Numbered from the stretch's first letter, positions 33,794 through 43,256 are shown. The stretch: DNA of 64,000 bases from Paraglaciecola sp. L1A13 (GCF_009796745.1 NZ_CP047024.1:310001-374000); one strand, 5' to 3'. Made by a program: numbers and translations. Notes: generated from the letters alone by a model not told the origin.

Positions 33794-35008
33794 TTACGTC
33801 ATAGGATGGCGGCGTACTAATTCGAGTACGTCAAAACAAGCGCCCATGGTGTGATAGTCGGTTTTGCCAATGGGGCTTTTGAGCTGGTCAATTTTTTGGT
33901 TGTCGTGGGTCAGTATTCTAAACCAGGCGCCGTATTGATGATCGACCATATGCTGCCAAGAGTACTGCCAAATTTTGTCGTACCATTGCTGATAAACAGC
34001 GTCACCGGTGTGGTGATGTAAGTAGGCTGCACAGCACATAGATTCCGCTTGAACCCAGAAGTATTTTTCATTGTCGCAAATGCTCATGTCTGGGGCGAAA
34101 CCATAGAATATACCACCGTGTTCTTTGTCCCATGCGACTGCTAATGATTGGTCAAATAGGGCTTTGGCGCGCTGAATTAACCACGGGCGTTGGTCGTGCT
34201 TGGCAATGAATAATAGTAACTTGGCCCATTCTGTTTGGTGACCAGGTTGAAATCCCCAAGGACGAAACAGATTTTTCGGGTCGTCTTTGTTGTACTCAAG
34301 GTCGACTTGCCAATTGAGATCGTAATGTTCCCAAATTAAACCGCCCATTAGCGCCGCTTGTTGATTGGTCATCTTGTCTGCTAAGGCGATAGCGCGATCA
34401 AGAAAGCGACGTTCGTTACTGGCTTCATAGGCCGCTATTAACGCTTCACAGGTGTGCATATTGGCATTTTGACCGCGATAGTTATCACATACACTGAAAT
34501 CGGCATTGCATTGGTCTTTGTAAAGGCCTGCGCTTGCATCCCAGAAGTGGGTTTCCATGGTGTCGAACGTGTCACTTAGGTATTCGCGCGCTTCTTCTAA
34601 GCCTGCGCGCAACGCCCAGCTGTAAGCGAGGATCACGAACGCAAAGCCATAACAGTGATTGGTTTGATCTTTTACGCTGACAACGCCCTCTTGCACGTCT
34701 ATTAGCCAGTTATAACCGCCCGTTTCGGGTATGTAATGAGCGCTGCGAATAAATGCAATACCAGACTTTACCCGTGCTAGATATTTGGCTTCGCCGAATT
34801 CTTGATAGGCACGGGCATAGTTAAAGACAAAACGGGTTGAGCTCACTAGGTGGCGGGTGCCCTTGTCGTACACATCGCCGTTGTCTAGGAAGTTTTGATA
34901 GAAGCCGCCATGGGGGTCATCTACGTTGGCTTCGTAAAACTTGAGCGTGTCGCTTATATGGTCAAGCAGAAACGTAGGGCTGCTAAAATGTGGTGTGCTG
35001 TTTGTCAT
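33794..35008 (-). CDS. AGE-family mannose isomerase / 2-epimerase
   Basis: 404 residues, the normal length for the N-acylglucosamine 2-epimerase (alpha6/alpha6 barrel) family. Conserved active-site segments: RHLVSSTRFVFNYARAYQ, GFQPGHQTEWAKLLL with its catalytic His, KYFWVQAESMCC, and DYHTMGACFDVLELVRR with the second His. The family includes D-mannose isomerase, mannose 2-epimerase and cellobiose 2-epimerase. It lies 19 bp after the GH63 gene in a two-gene operon. If GH63 releases mannose, this enzyme would turn it into fructose or glucose. Exact specificity cannot be read; a free-hexose role is favoured by the context. Confidence 0.82.
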   Translation of the reverse strand: MTNSTPHFSSPTFLLDHISDTLKFYEANVDDPHGGFYQNFLDNGDVYDKGTRHLVSSTRFVFNYARAYQEFGEAKYLARVKSGIAFIRSAHYIPETGGYNWLIDVQEGVVSVKDQTNHCYGFAFVILAYSWALRAGLEEAREYLSDTFDTMETHFWDASAGLYKDQCNADFSVCDNYRGQNANMHTCEALIAAYEASNERRFLDRAIALADKMTNQQAALMGGLIWEHYDLNWQVDLEYNKDDPKNLFRPWGFQPGHQTEWAKLLLFIAKHDQRPWLIQRAKALFDQSLAVAWDKEHGGIFYGFAPDMSICDNEKYFWVQAESMCCAAYLHHHTGDAVYQQWYDKIWQYSWQHMVDHQYGAWFRILTHDNQKIDQLKSPIGKTDYHTMGACFDVLELVRRHPMT

Positions 35009-35027
35009 CTTAATCTCCTGACGTTAC

Positions 35028-36326
35028 TTAAAGTAACCAATGCAACGCAATAGCTGCGGTCCACGAGAAGTCTTTACCACCACAACCTGCACCCGTTTCA
35101 GGGTTGAAGTATTCGTAGTAACCAGACAAATCGACTAATGCGCGACAGTCGCTCCGTAGTTTATCAGCGGTGTCTTGAAAGCCTTCACTTTCAAAGCCTA
35201 GGGCTATCATCCAGTTGATGTGTAACCAGATAGGCCCACGCCAGTAACGTTGTGGCTCGTAACGACTTTCTTCTGGGTGAGTAGAGGCGATGCAGTATTG
35301 ACTCGCAGCGTTCCACTGTTTGGCCTTGGTGTTTAAGATTTCTTTTTGCTGCGCGTCAGCTAAGCCTGCAAATAAAGTCAGCATACCGGCTGACGTACGC
35401 ACTTTACATAAGGTGTCTGTTAGTACGTTGCGGCAATAGAAGTATTGAGACTCAGGGCACCATAATGTTGAAATCGCGCTTTGCGTAAGCTCAATACGCT
35501 GAGCTAATACATCTAAGCGTTTGTCTTTAATGCCTAATGTTTCACCCAAAGCGAGTATATCTTTACTGCCTTTGTGCAATATAGCGATGATGGCAATGTC
35601 GTTTACCTTGTAAGGGCACTCATTGAAGATGACTTCGCTGTCGAATTTATGCTTCTTAAAGAAGTCGACCAAAAACAGAAAACGGTCGTATTCACTTTTA
35701 TGCGGACGTTGCGATGAATCAACATGGCCAAGGTCACGACGTTCATATTCCCAATCTACACAAGGTACCGCTGCTAGAGCTTCATCCCACGCTGGGCTGT
35801 TGTCCATGCCGGATTCCCAAGGGTGGTAACTAACGACTAAACCCGTATTGAGTGGATCCCGCTCTTTATACCACCAAAGGTGGTAGTCAACTAAGTTAGA
35901 AAATAATGATTCGGCTTTACTGCGCGCTAAGGCTTTATCGTCAGCTGTGTCGAGCATATCTTTGATGACACTTGCCACCACGGGAGGCTGTGAAATAGAC
36001 GTACTTTTTACCCGTTTATCTGAGCCCCAAATATCTGGACCCGGGAAATAAGTCGTGGAGTCTTGATGAAACAAGATGTGCGGCACCATGCCGTTATCCC
36101 ACTGACCGTCAAACAATACTTCCAATTCTTGCCATGCACGGGGTTCGTCGAAGTGTTTCCAACCTAAGGCGGTAATAGCAGAGTCCCAGTTCCACTGGAA
36201 TGGATACAAGCCATGGGTAGGCACAGTGTACCCACCAAGATCATTCGCAATCAGTGTCTCTTTGGCTTTTTCTATTAATGCAGCAGTATTTTCTGAAACA
36301 TCTTTTCTATTAACATCATAAGTCAT
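35028..36326 (-). CDS. GH63-family glycosidase, predicted mannosyl/glucosylglycerate hydrolase
   Basis: 432 residues from the ATG at 36326; an in-frame ATG at 36431 would add a basic, non-homologous 35 residues. No signal peptide, so cytosolic. It is an (alpha/alpha)6 enzyme with PFQWNWDSAITALGW near the N-terminus, YHPWESGMDNSPAWD, RYWRGPIWLHINW and GKDFSWTAAIAL, which are motifs of the small GH63 proteins that hydrolyse mannosylglycerate or glucosylglycerate (Thermus MgH, Mycolicibacterium GgH). The acidic residues in WNWDSA and the E/D in WESGMDNS are likely catalytic or substrate-binding. The glycerate 2-kinase in the divergent operon strongly supports a glycerate-releasing substrate. Hexose identity is open. 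Confidence 0.8.
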   Translation of the reverse strand: MTYDVNRKDVSENTAALIEKAKETLIANDLGGYTVPTHGLYPFQWNWDSAITALGWKHFDEPRAWQELEVLFDGQWDNGMVPHILFHQDSTTYFPGPDIWGSDKRVKSTSISQPPVVASVIKDMLDTADDKALARSKAESLFSNLVDYHLWWYKERDPLNTGLVVSYHPWESGMDNSPAWDEALAAVPCVDWEYERRDLGHVDSSQRPHKSEYDRFLFLVDFFKKHKFDSEVIFNECPYKVNDIAIIAILHKGSKDILALGETLGIKDKRLDVLAQRIELTQSAISTLWCPESQYFYCRNVLTDTLCKVRTSAGMLTLFAGLADAQQKEILNTKAKQWNAASQYCIASTHPEESRYEPQRYWRGPIWLHINWMIALGFESEGFQDTADKLRSDCRALVDLSGYYEYFNPETGAGCGGKDFSWTAAIALHWLL

Positions 36327-36442
36327 AATGGGTGCTCTTTTTGGTTTATTAGCCGACAAATGAATCTTAAAGCACTCATAATGGGTTGTAAATGTTTTTT
36401 TTGTGTGTTTAAATTTGATTTGTAGTAACAAATAAATAACAT

Positions 36443-36455
36443 AACGTTAAACGTT
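36443..36455. promoter_or_regulatory. Candidate operator in the divergent GH63/TonB-receptor promoter
   Basis: AACGTTAAACGTT: two palindromic AACGTT words around one base, giving overall dyad symmetry. It lies 55 bp before the receptor ATG (36511) and 117 bp before the GH63 ATG. A ROK regulator gene closes the locus, so this is the best candidate for its site, though no second copy was found. Confidence 0.4.
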
Positions 36456-36510
36456 CGCATCATTTATGACGAACACACTATTGACCATCTTTAAGAGATT
36501 GGAGAACACC

Positions 36511-38958
36511 ATGAAAATGACACCTATTGCCTGTGCAGTATCGATACTTTTTGCTGCACCGTTATTTGCCCAAGAAGAAAAGACTGAGAAACCAAAGGCT
36601 GATGAATATGAAAACATCATTGTTACCGGTTCAAGCGTTGCGCGTACAGAAGCAGATACACCTGCTAAAACAACGCTGATTGGGAAAGACCAAATTGCGA
36701 ACACAGGTTTTTCAAGTCAGGCAGACATATTGATGAGTGTTCCCGGTATTAAAGTGGAAGGTGGTGGTGGCGAAGTGGCAACCAACGCATTTGTAAGGGG
36801 TTTACCTTCAGGAGGCCAGTTCCAGTTTACGCCCCTTAATTACGATGGCATGCCTGCATTTCAGTCTGGGTTAACCTCTTCTGCACAGGATGTTTATTAC
36901 CGCCCTGATATAGGTATAGAAAGAGTGGAATATGTTGGTGGTGGTGTATCTAACTTGTTCGGCCCTGGTTCAGTGGCAGGCATAATCAACTATATTTCTC
37001 GTAAAGGAAGTGACGACCCAGAAAGTACCGTTCAAGTAGAACTTGCCGAAGACGGTCGCATTAGAACAGATTTTTTCAATAGTGGTGCGTTATCAAGCGA
37101 TGACAATATTTACTATGCTATCTCTGGTTTCTACCGTTACGACGAGGGCCCTCTAGATACTGGCCTACCCACTAAAGGTTACCAACTTAGAGGTAATATA
37201 CGCAAAGAATTTGATGATGGTCATATCGCATTCCATGGTCAAATGATTAACGACAAAGTGCAATTCTTCTTACCATTGCCTTTAGAGGGCGCATCGCGTG
37301 ACCGATTAACCGGTAATGACGGTGAAACCGTTTATGTTGCCCAGACGGTAGCTGCCGCTGACCTAAGTTACCCCACTGCGGATGGTACCTACGAGTCGCC
37401 TATTCGTGACGGTGTATCTACAGAAGGTGGTTCATTTGGTGTTGATTTTGAAAAAGAATTAACAGACACATGGCGCTTAAGCGGTAAAGCGAAAGCCGCA
37501 AGTTATGATCATCAATTCAATCTATTCCTTGACGGAGACGGTATCGCCAATACGCCTGAGCCTCAAAGTGGTTATGTTACCAACGCAGGCAGAACGGTAA
37601 ATGGTGATTTGCTCAGTTCATTGGGCACGGCCAATTACACGTGGTCTGAAACAGGTAACGCCTTACCTGACGATTATTTAGTCTTCGGTAACCGTTTATT
37701 GGATCGCCAAAGAGACGGTGACTTTTTCAGCACTGAGTTTAACGTAACAGGTGAACTAGAAGCAGGCGGCTTTGACCATACTGTGAATATTGGTACGTTT
37801 TTCATTAACGCCTCGCAAATGGACTACAACATTATATCCAGTTACTTAGCTGATTTTAGTAACGGTAAGAATGCACGTTTAGTTGACCTGTCTTTTACTA
37901 ACGAAGCAGGTGAAACGGTTCAGTATTCTAAAAATGGGGTTGTAGGGCCAGGTACGAGTTATACCAACAAAGACCTAACCAGTAAACGGATCGCATTTTA
38001 TGTCACAGACCAAATGGAAAACGACAATTGGGCGTTTGATGTGGGTATGCGTGTAGAGCGCGCTGAAGGCACCACTAAGTCAGAAGGCAGTGAAGTGGTT
38101 GTAGTATCTGATGACCCGTCATTAGCATCTAACCTGCAAGTGAATACTACAGGTAACGGTCGTTTCACTTATGGTGAAGTCGGTACCACAGAAGCTGCTT
38201 TCTCTGGTGCGCTGTTATACAAAATGGATGACAGCGACATGAACTTGTACGCTAACGCATCAAAGGGTTATTTCTTCCCACAAATCAGAAGTATCACCTT
38301 TAACGACAACGGTGAGCCGCAAAGCTATGAAGGCGAAGATATTACCCTTGGCGCAATAGGTGTGAAGTACTTCCCGAAAGACTTATATATAGATGCATCA
38401 CTGTTTATTGCTAATCTAGATAATCGTCGCTCTGTTGATTTCGAAAATGATGGTTCAGGCGGTTTACTTGAAGTGGTTAAGCAGCAATCTACTGAAACCA
38501 CCGGTGCTGAAATTATTTCACGCTGGAATGTATCTGACGAAATCACGCTAGAAGGTAATATTACTTATCAAGATGCTGAATTTAGCGAAGGGGCTAATGT
38601 GGGTAAACAACCCAGAAGACAGCCTGAATTTACCGGCAACGCAGCGGTTTCTTATAACAACGGCTTTGTTGATGCACGTTTAGGCGTGAGTTACTTCGGT
38701 GATTCTTACGCCAATGACGACAACTCGGTTGAATTAGATAGCCACACTATTGCCACCTTTAATGCGGGTTATTCTTGGGAGCTTAATAACGACCAAGAAA
38801 TAAGACTGGGCATTAGCGTATGGAATCTATTTGACAGTGAAGGAATTACGGAAGGTTCTCCACGTCAAGGAAATAGCCAAGTTTCTGGTGGTGAGTTCTT
38901 TATCGGACGTCCCGTATTGCCTCGTCGTGTGAGCCTAACCGCTCGGTATGATTTTTAA
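36511..38958 (+). CDS. TonB-dependent receptor, predicted sugar-glycerate uptake
   Basis: 815 residues from the ATG at 36511, chosen for GGAG 7 bp upstream and for the signal peptide it creates (MKMTPIACAVSILFAAPLFA). The ORF also has an ATG at 36466 without a ribosome site. A TonB-box-like YENIIVTGSS follows, then the plug (ADILMSVPGIKVEGGGGEVA, RVEYVGGGVSNLFGPGSVAG) and a barrel ending LTARYDF. Of the Fe-siderophore-like receptor group by length, but gene context (symporter, kinase, ROK, GH63) indicates a carbohydrate ligand. It would bring the glycoside across the outer membrane; TonB-ExbBD is supplied from elsewhere. Confidence 0.85.
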   Translation: MKMTPIACAVSILFAAPLFAQEEKTEKPKADEYENIIVTGSSVARTEADTPAKTTLIGKDQIANTGFSSQADILMSVPGIKVEGGGGEVATNAFVRGLPSGGQFQFTPLNYDGMPAFQSGLTSSAQDVYYRPDIGIERVEYVGGGVSNLFGPGSVAGIINYISRKGSDDPESTVQVELAEDGRIRTDFFNSGALSSDDNIYYAISGFYRYDEGPLDTGLPTKGYQLRGNIRKEFDDGHIAFHGQMINDKVQFFLPLPLEGASRDRLTGNDGETVYVAQTVAAADLSYPTADGTYESPIRDGVSTEGGSFGVDFEKELTDTWRLSGKAKAASYDHQFNLFLDGDGIANTPEPQSGYVTNAGRTVNGDLLSSLGTANYTWSETGNALPDDYLVFGNRLLDRQRDGDFFSTEFNVTGELEAGGFDHTVNIGTFFINASQMDYNIISSYLADFSNGKNARLVDLSFTNEAGETVQYSKNGVVGPGTSYTNKDLTSKRIAFYVTDQMENDNWAFDVGMRVERAEGTTKSEGSEVVVVSDDPSLASNLQVNTTGNGRFTYGEVGTTEAAFSGALLYKMDDSDMNLYANASKGYFFPQIRSITFNDNGEPQSYEGEDITLGAIGVKYFPKDLYIDASLFIANLDNRRSVDFENDGSGGLLEVVKQQSTETTGAEIISRWNVSDEITLEGNITYQDAEFSEGANVGKQPRRQPEFTGNAAVSYNNGFVDARLGVSYFGDSYANDDNSVELDSHTIATFNAGYSWELNNDQEIRLGISVWNLFDSEGITEGSPRQGNSQVSGGEFFIGRPVLPRRVSLTARYDF

Positions 38959-39001
38959 GTGAGTGTATTGGTGTCTGCTTGCGCCAATTAGGTTGAGTAG
39001 C

Positions 39002-39031
39002 TTACCCATTGGAAAAGATCCCAGTGGGTAA
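39002..39031 (+). terminator. Stem-loop between receptor and symporter genes
   Basis: TTACCCATTGG (39002-39012) pairs with CCAGTGGGTAA (39021-39031), 11 bp with one G-T pair, 8-nt loop. No strong T-run follows on the plus strand, so it may act as a partial terminator or as an mRNA-stability element that sets higher receptor than symporter levels. Confidence 0.45.
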
Positions 39032-39103
39032 CTATTCACCGTTCTTTTAATTTAGTAGCTTGAACGGTATGGTTTTAGCTCGTGCAGATATGTGAAGAGA
39101 ATT

Positions 39104-40684
39104 ATGAATACACTAGATTTTTTAATTGTTGCATTGTATTTGGTGGCGCTTTTAGTCATGGGATTTATGCTGCGTGAACAGACAAATAAAAGTGACTATT
39201 TTTTGGGTGGGAAAAGTCTAGGATGGAAGCCCTTGGCGTTGTCGGTCATGGCTACTCAGCTTTCTGCTATTAGTTTTATTTCTGCCCCCGCTTTTGTAGG
39301 GTTGCGTGAAGGTGGTGGCTTGCAGTGGCTTTCCTACGAATTAGGGGTGCCGTTAGCTATGCTGCTGGTGTTATCTACTATTTTACCTAAGTTATACCGC
39401 GCAGGGATCGTCAGTATTTATGATTACCTTGAAACCCGTTTTGGCCGTTCTACGCGGGTATTGATCAGTATTGTTTTTCAATTTAGTCGGGCGTTTGCGA
39501 CCGGCATTATGATTTATGCGGTATCCCTTATTCTGCAAGGCACCATGGGTATCGAAGCATGGCAAGCTATCTTGTTAACCGGTGTGATAACCGTACTTTA
39601 TTCACTGCAAGGCGGCATGAAGGCGGTCGTCTATGGCGATGCCATTCAGATGATTATCATTGTATTAGGTACAATCGCCTGTATTGGGTACGGTCTTTAC
39701 TACCTAGGTGGCGTTGACACATTCCTAGCTAATGTAGATCCGAACCGCTTGCAAGCGATTAAGTTTGACTCATACGGCTTTAGCGGTGACGGCTTTGGCT
39801 TTTGGCCAATGATTTTTGGTGGCGTAGTATTGTATGCGTCATATTATGGTTGCGACCAAACTCAGGCGCAACGAGCACTATCTGCAAAAGATCCAAAAAA
39901 CCTACGGTATATGATTTTAGCTAACGGAGTTATTCGTTTCCCCATTACTATTTTGTACTGCTTATCCGGTTTAATTGTAGGCACGCTAGCCATGTCAGAG
40001 CCAAGCTTTATGGCAAAAATCCCAGCAGATAATCCTGATTGGATGATGCCCATGTTCATCCTTGACTACTTACCTCATGGCTTAATTGGCTTATTGGTTG
40101 TGGCTATTTTGGCTGCTGCTATGTCGTCATTAAGCTCTGCAATCAACTCTCTGTCTGCGGTGACCATCGAAGACTACTGCCGCATTACCAACAAAGAAGT
40201 GAGCCAAGAAAGTTATTTGAAATTGGCAAAATATATGGGCCTGGGCTGGGGGGCTGTCACTCTAATATTGTCGCTGTATGCAGGCAATATTGCGCCAACC
40301 ATTATTGAAGCTATCAATAAAGTCGGCTCATTGTTTTATGGACCAATCCTAGCGGTCTTCTTGCTTGCAGTGCTAACGAAAAGCACATCAAGCCTGCACG
40401 TCAATATTGGGTTAGTCAGCGGTGTTTTGTTTAACTTATTAATATCGTTTATCGCTCCCGAGATCTTCTGGTTTTGGTGGAACTTCATTGGTTTTGTTGT
40501 GACGGTTATGATGGCAGTGCTAATGAGTAAAATTAAGCCCTTCACTTATCAACCTAACGATGAGGAATTGGCCGCGGCGCCTGTCTCTTTGTCCATTCTT
40601 ACCGTTAAGGATGTGGTGATATTGCTTAGCATGTTCGGTGCGATGATTGCTTTCTGTTTGTATATTCCAACGGCGTTTGTTTAA
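39104..40684 (+). CDS. Sodium/solute symporter (SSS family, SGLT-like)
   Basis: 526 residues from the ATG at 39104 (GAAGAGA just upstream); a GTG at 39092 is in frame. About 13-14 membrane helices. SSS features: SDYFLGGKSLGW after helix 1, ATQLSAISFISAPAFVG, GGMKAVVYGDAIQM and YYGCDQTQAQRALSAKDPKNLRY. The Q/D-rich CDQTQAQR motif is typical of the sugar and sialate branch. It would carry the intact glycoside or its hexose across the inner membrane with Na+, a common arrangement in marine bacteria. It is second in the plus-strand operon, 8 bp before glycerate kinase. Confidence 0.88.
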   Translation: MNTLDFLIVALYLVALLVMGFMLREQTNKSDYFLGGKSLGWKPLALSVMATQLSAISFISAPAFVGLREGGGLQWLSYELGVPLAMLLVLSTILPKLYRAGIVSIYDYLETRFGRSTRVLISIVFQFSRAFATGIMIYAVSLILQGTMGIEAWQAILLTGVITVLYSLQGGMKAVVYGDAIQMIIIVLGTIACIGYGLYYLGGVDTFLANVDPNRLQAIKFDSYGFSGDGFGFWPMIFGGVVLYASYYGCDQTQAQRALSAKDPKNLRYMILANGVIRFPITILYCLSGLIVGTLAMSEPSFMAKIPADNPDWMMPMFILDYLPHGLIGLLVVAILAAAMSSLSSAINSLSAVTIEDYCRITNKEVSQESYLKLAKYMGLGWGAVTLILSLYAGNIAPTIIEAINKVGSLFYGPILAVFLLAVLTKSTSSLHVNIGLVSGVLFNLLISFIAPEIFWFWWNFIGFVVTVMMAVLMSKIKPFTYQPNDEELAAAPVSLSILTVKDVVILLSMFGAMIAFCLYIPTAFV

Positions 40685-40692
40685 GGTTTTTT

Positions 40693-41931
40693 ATGAAATA
40701 TCAGGCTTTTTTACGTGATTTATTTGATATCGCTGTGGCTGCTTGTCAGCCTAGTGCTTGTATGGCCCAGCAGTTAAGTAAGCTAGATACCAGCAATGGC
40801 ATATGTGTGGTCGGGGCGGGTAAAGCGGCTGCTGAAATGGCTGCTGAGGTACATAAAACCTTGGGTGATAAATGCTACGGCGCTGTCGTAACCCGCTACG
40901 GGTACGAAAGCGCAGGGGATACCGGCAAAATAGAGGTGCTGACGGCGAACCACCCTACGCCAGATGACAACAGTTTACTCGCCGGTACAAAACTACTGGA
41001 GTTGGTGAAAAATACGCCAGCAACGACACCTATTTTATTTTTAATTTCAGGTGGTGGCTCATCACTTATGTGCTTACCCGATGACGATGTGCCGTTTGCT
41101 GACAAGCAGCAGCTCAATCAGTTTCTACTCAGAAGCGGCGCCAGTATCGATGAAATTAATACCGTGCGTAAACAGTTGTCGAAGGTGAAAGGCGGCAGAT
41201 TGGCTGAGGCCGCTAAATCAAGGCACGTGACCTTGATGATTTCTGATGTGGTGGGGGACAACGCCGCTGATATCGCCTCTGGACCAACCATTGCTGATCC
41301 CTCAACCAAGGCTCAGGCGTTGGCTATTTTGCAAAAGTACAATTGGTCTCCTGTGGGCAGTATTGCTAATTACTTGGCAAAGCCTGAAGCTGCGCCAAAG
41401 CACACTGCCCCAAGTGAATATCATATTGTGGCGAACGCACAGCATGCGATTGATGCCGCCATTAGCGTTGCCCAGCAGCAAGGGTGGCAAACCCAAGTAT
41501 TAGGTTATGACATTCAAGGTGAAGCCAGAGATGTTGCTAAGATACACGCTAAACAAGCCTTGGCGTGCAAGGCCAACGGTCAGCGCATGATGTTGTTCTC
41601 AGGGGGCGAGCTAACGGTAACGGTGGGCAAAGAATACGGTGACGGTGGGCCTAATCAAGAATATTTAATGGCATTAGCCCTTGAGCTAGATGGCGCGAAA
41701 GGGATCTCTGCGCTGGCTTGTGATACCGATGGCGTGGATGGTAGCAAAGATGTCGCGGGAGCTTATATTGATGAAACCACATTGCCTCGAGCGTTATCAG
41801 CAGGTGTGAGCGCAAGCGAACTATTGGCTACTCACAATAGTCATAAGTTCTTTGGCGCTATAAATGACTTAGTTATCACTGGCCCAACGAATACTAATGT
41901 TAATGATTTCAGAGCAATTATTATTGAATAG
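40693..41931 (+). CDS. Glycerate 2-kinase (MOFRL family)
   Basis: 412 residues. ATP-dependent glycerate to 2-phosphoglycerate. The N-terminal domain has GICVVGAGKAAAEMA, LTANHPTPDDNSL, FLISGGGSSLMCLP and INTVRKQLSKVKGGRLA. The C-terminal MOFRL domain has LFSGGELTVTV then GDGGPNQEYLMALAL, and ACDTDGVDGS, all diagnostic of GckA/TtuD-type kinases. It is placed 8 bp after the symporter, making it part of the sugar-glycerate operon. Its product enters lower glycolysis directly. A lone glycerate kinase could serve glyoxylate or tartrate routes, but none of those genes is nearby. Confidence 0.92.
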   Translation: MKYQAFLRDLFDIAVAACQPSACMAQQLSKLDTSNGICVVGAGKAAAEMAAEVHKTLGDKCYGAVVTRYGYESAGDTGKIEVLTANHPTPDDNSLLAGTKLLELVKNTPATTPILFLISGGGSSLMCLPDDDVPFADKQQLNQFLLRSGASIDEINTVRKQLSKVKGGRLAEAAKSRHVTLMISDVVGDNAADIASGPTIADPSTKAQALAILQKYNWSPVGSIANYLAKPEAAPKHTAPSEYHIVANAQHAIDAAISVAQQQGWQTQVLGYDIQGEARDVAKIHAKQALACKANGQRMMLFSGGELTVTVGKEYGDGGPNQEYLMALALELDGAKGISALACDTDGVDGSKDVAGAYIDETTLPRALSAGVSASELLATHNSHKFFGAINDLVITGPTNTNVNDFRAIIIE

Positions 41932-42003
41932 CCTTTAGCTGACGACAAATAGCAGCTTGCTTCGGGCTGGTGGTTAAGCTTATATTCGCCAGCTTACTAT
42001 TAG

Positions 42004-42032
42004 CCTTAAGCCAGCAAACGCCAGACTTAAGG
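42004..42032 (+). terminator. Hairpin with T-rich tail after glycerate kinase
   Basis: CCTTAAG (42004-42010) pairs with CTTAAGG (42026-42032), followed by TTTTGTTTCTTGTTCT. Stem of 7 AT-rich pairs and a 15-nt loop make it modest. It would separate the catabolic genes from the regulator gene. Confidence 0.45.
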
Positions 42033-42098
42033 TTTTGTTTCTTGTTCTATTTTCACGATTCAAATAGGCTATAGCGTTTTAAGGTAGATGTATTACAG

Positions 42099-43256
42099 AT
42101 GTTTTCAATCGACAACAGTCAATATTTACGTTCAGGGTTTACGTTAGGGAAAGGCAATAAGCTTTTTCAAGATATTGAGCGTGATATTATCAAGATTGTT
42201 TTCTGGGAACGACGCGTTACCCAAAGTCAGCTCGTATCTGCTACCAAAATTCCCCAGCAAACGGTGTCTCGCTTATTAAAAGGCCTCACCCAGTCTAAGG
42301 TGCTGCGTCAAACCGAAGATATGATCCCTAATCCTAAAGGCAAACCGGGTTTTGCTATCGAGTTGAATCCAGACTATGCCTATACCTTTGGCGTGTCGAT
42401 ATTGCTCGATGCTGTCGGTGTAGCGGTAATGGACTTTGCTGGTAATGTTATTGCCACGAATATGTGTGAAATGGACGACATGAGTATTGCTCATGTACTT
42501 GAAGCGATTGACACTTTGATAACTGAGCTGTGTGAAACGGCTAAATTAGACGAAACTCGAGTGCTGGGTATTGGCGTGGGTATTTCCGGTTTCTTTAGTT
42601 CAATGGATGGCAAGATGAACACCCACCATATGTTAGAGGAGTGGGCGCAAGTCGATATAGTCGAAATAATATCTAGCCATTTCACACTTCCGACTTGGGT
42701 GGTAAATGATGGTACCGCTGGCGCAGCGGGTGAGGGTGTTGCTGGGGTCGGTCGCCAGTATAAGAACTTTGTATATTTATTTGTTTCATCGGCATTTGGT
42801 GGCGGGATCGTTACCAATTCTGAGGTATTACGGGGTACTTATGGTAATGCTGGTGAGTTGGGCGATATGTTACCCACTAAAATATACGCTCATCCAAATT
42901 TAGAACTGCTAAAACGTATCTTGAAGAAAAACGGTGTGAATTTCAGCTCTATTTATAATTTGAACGAGGAGTTTGATCCCAACTGGCCTGGCGTCGAAGA
43001 ATGGATATTCAAAGTGCAGGATTCTTTCGACTTGGTTGCCACCTGTTGCTCTGCCTTACTTGATGCCGAGGCAATTATACTTGGGGGGCATATTCCTAAA
43101 GAATTAGCCGAGATGGTGATACCGCGGATTGACGTATACGCTCAATTCAGGCGCGGGGCTAAGCGTCCTATGCCAAAAATAGTGGTGTCAGGCGTCGAGA
43201 AGTTTCCGGTTGCCATTGGTGCGGCCACGATACCACTGCGAGAACTTTGCTTGTAA
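42099..43256 (+). CDS. ROK-family transcriptional regulator
   Basis: 385 residues. An N-terminal winged helix (about 20-75, VFWERRVTQSQLVSATKIPQ, QTVSRLLKGLTQSKVLRQ) precedes a ROK sugar-kinase fold (ILGIGVGISGFF, VVNDGTAGAAGEGVAGVG, FGGGIVTNSEVLRGTYGNAGELG). The usual ROK zinc motif CxCGxxGCxE after GNAGELG is absent; the sequence goes to MLPTKIYAHPNLELLKR instead. This points to a regulator with an altered site, not an active kinase. It would sense the sugar or a derivative and control the divergent promoters at 36327-36510. It is followed by a strong terminator. Confidence 0.88.
   Translation: MFSIDNSQYLRSGFTLGKGNKLFQDIERDIIKIVFWERRVTQSQLVSATKIPQQTVSRLLKGLTQSKVLRQTEDMIPNPKGKPGFAIELNPDYAYTFGVSILLDAVGVAVMDFAGNVIATNMCEMDDMSIAHVLEAIDTLITELCETAKLDETRVLGIGVGISGFFSSMDGKMNTHHMLEEWAQVDIVEIISSHFTLPTWVVNDGTAGAAGEGVAGVGRQYKNFVYLFVSSAFGGGIVTNSEVLRGTYGNAGELGDMLPTKIYAHPNLELLKRILKKNGVNFSSIYNLNEEFDPNWPGVEEWIFKVQDSFDLVATCCSALLDAEAIILGGHIPKELAEMVIPRIDVYAQFRRGAKRPMPKIVVSGVEKFPVAIGAATIPLRELCL

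Noticed and set aside
35028..36431. Longer GH63 protein starting at 36431
   Set aside because: The extra 35 residues are basic and unlike the family, cover the divergent promoter, and have no ribosome site; the ATG at 36326 is preferred.
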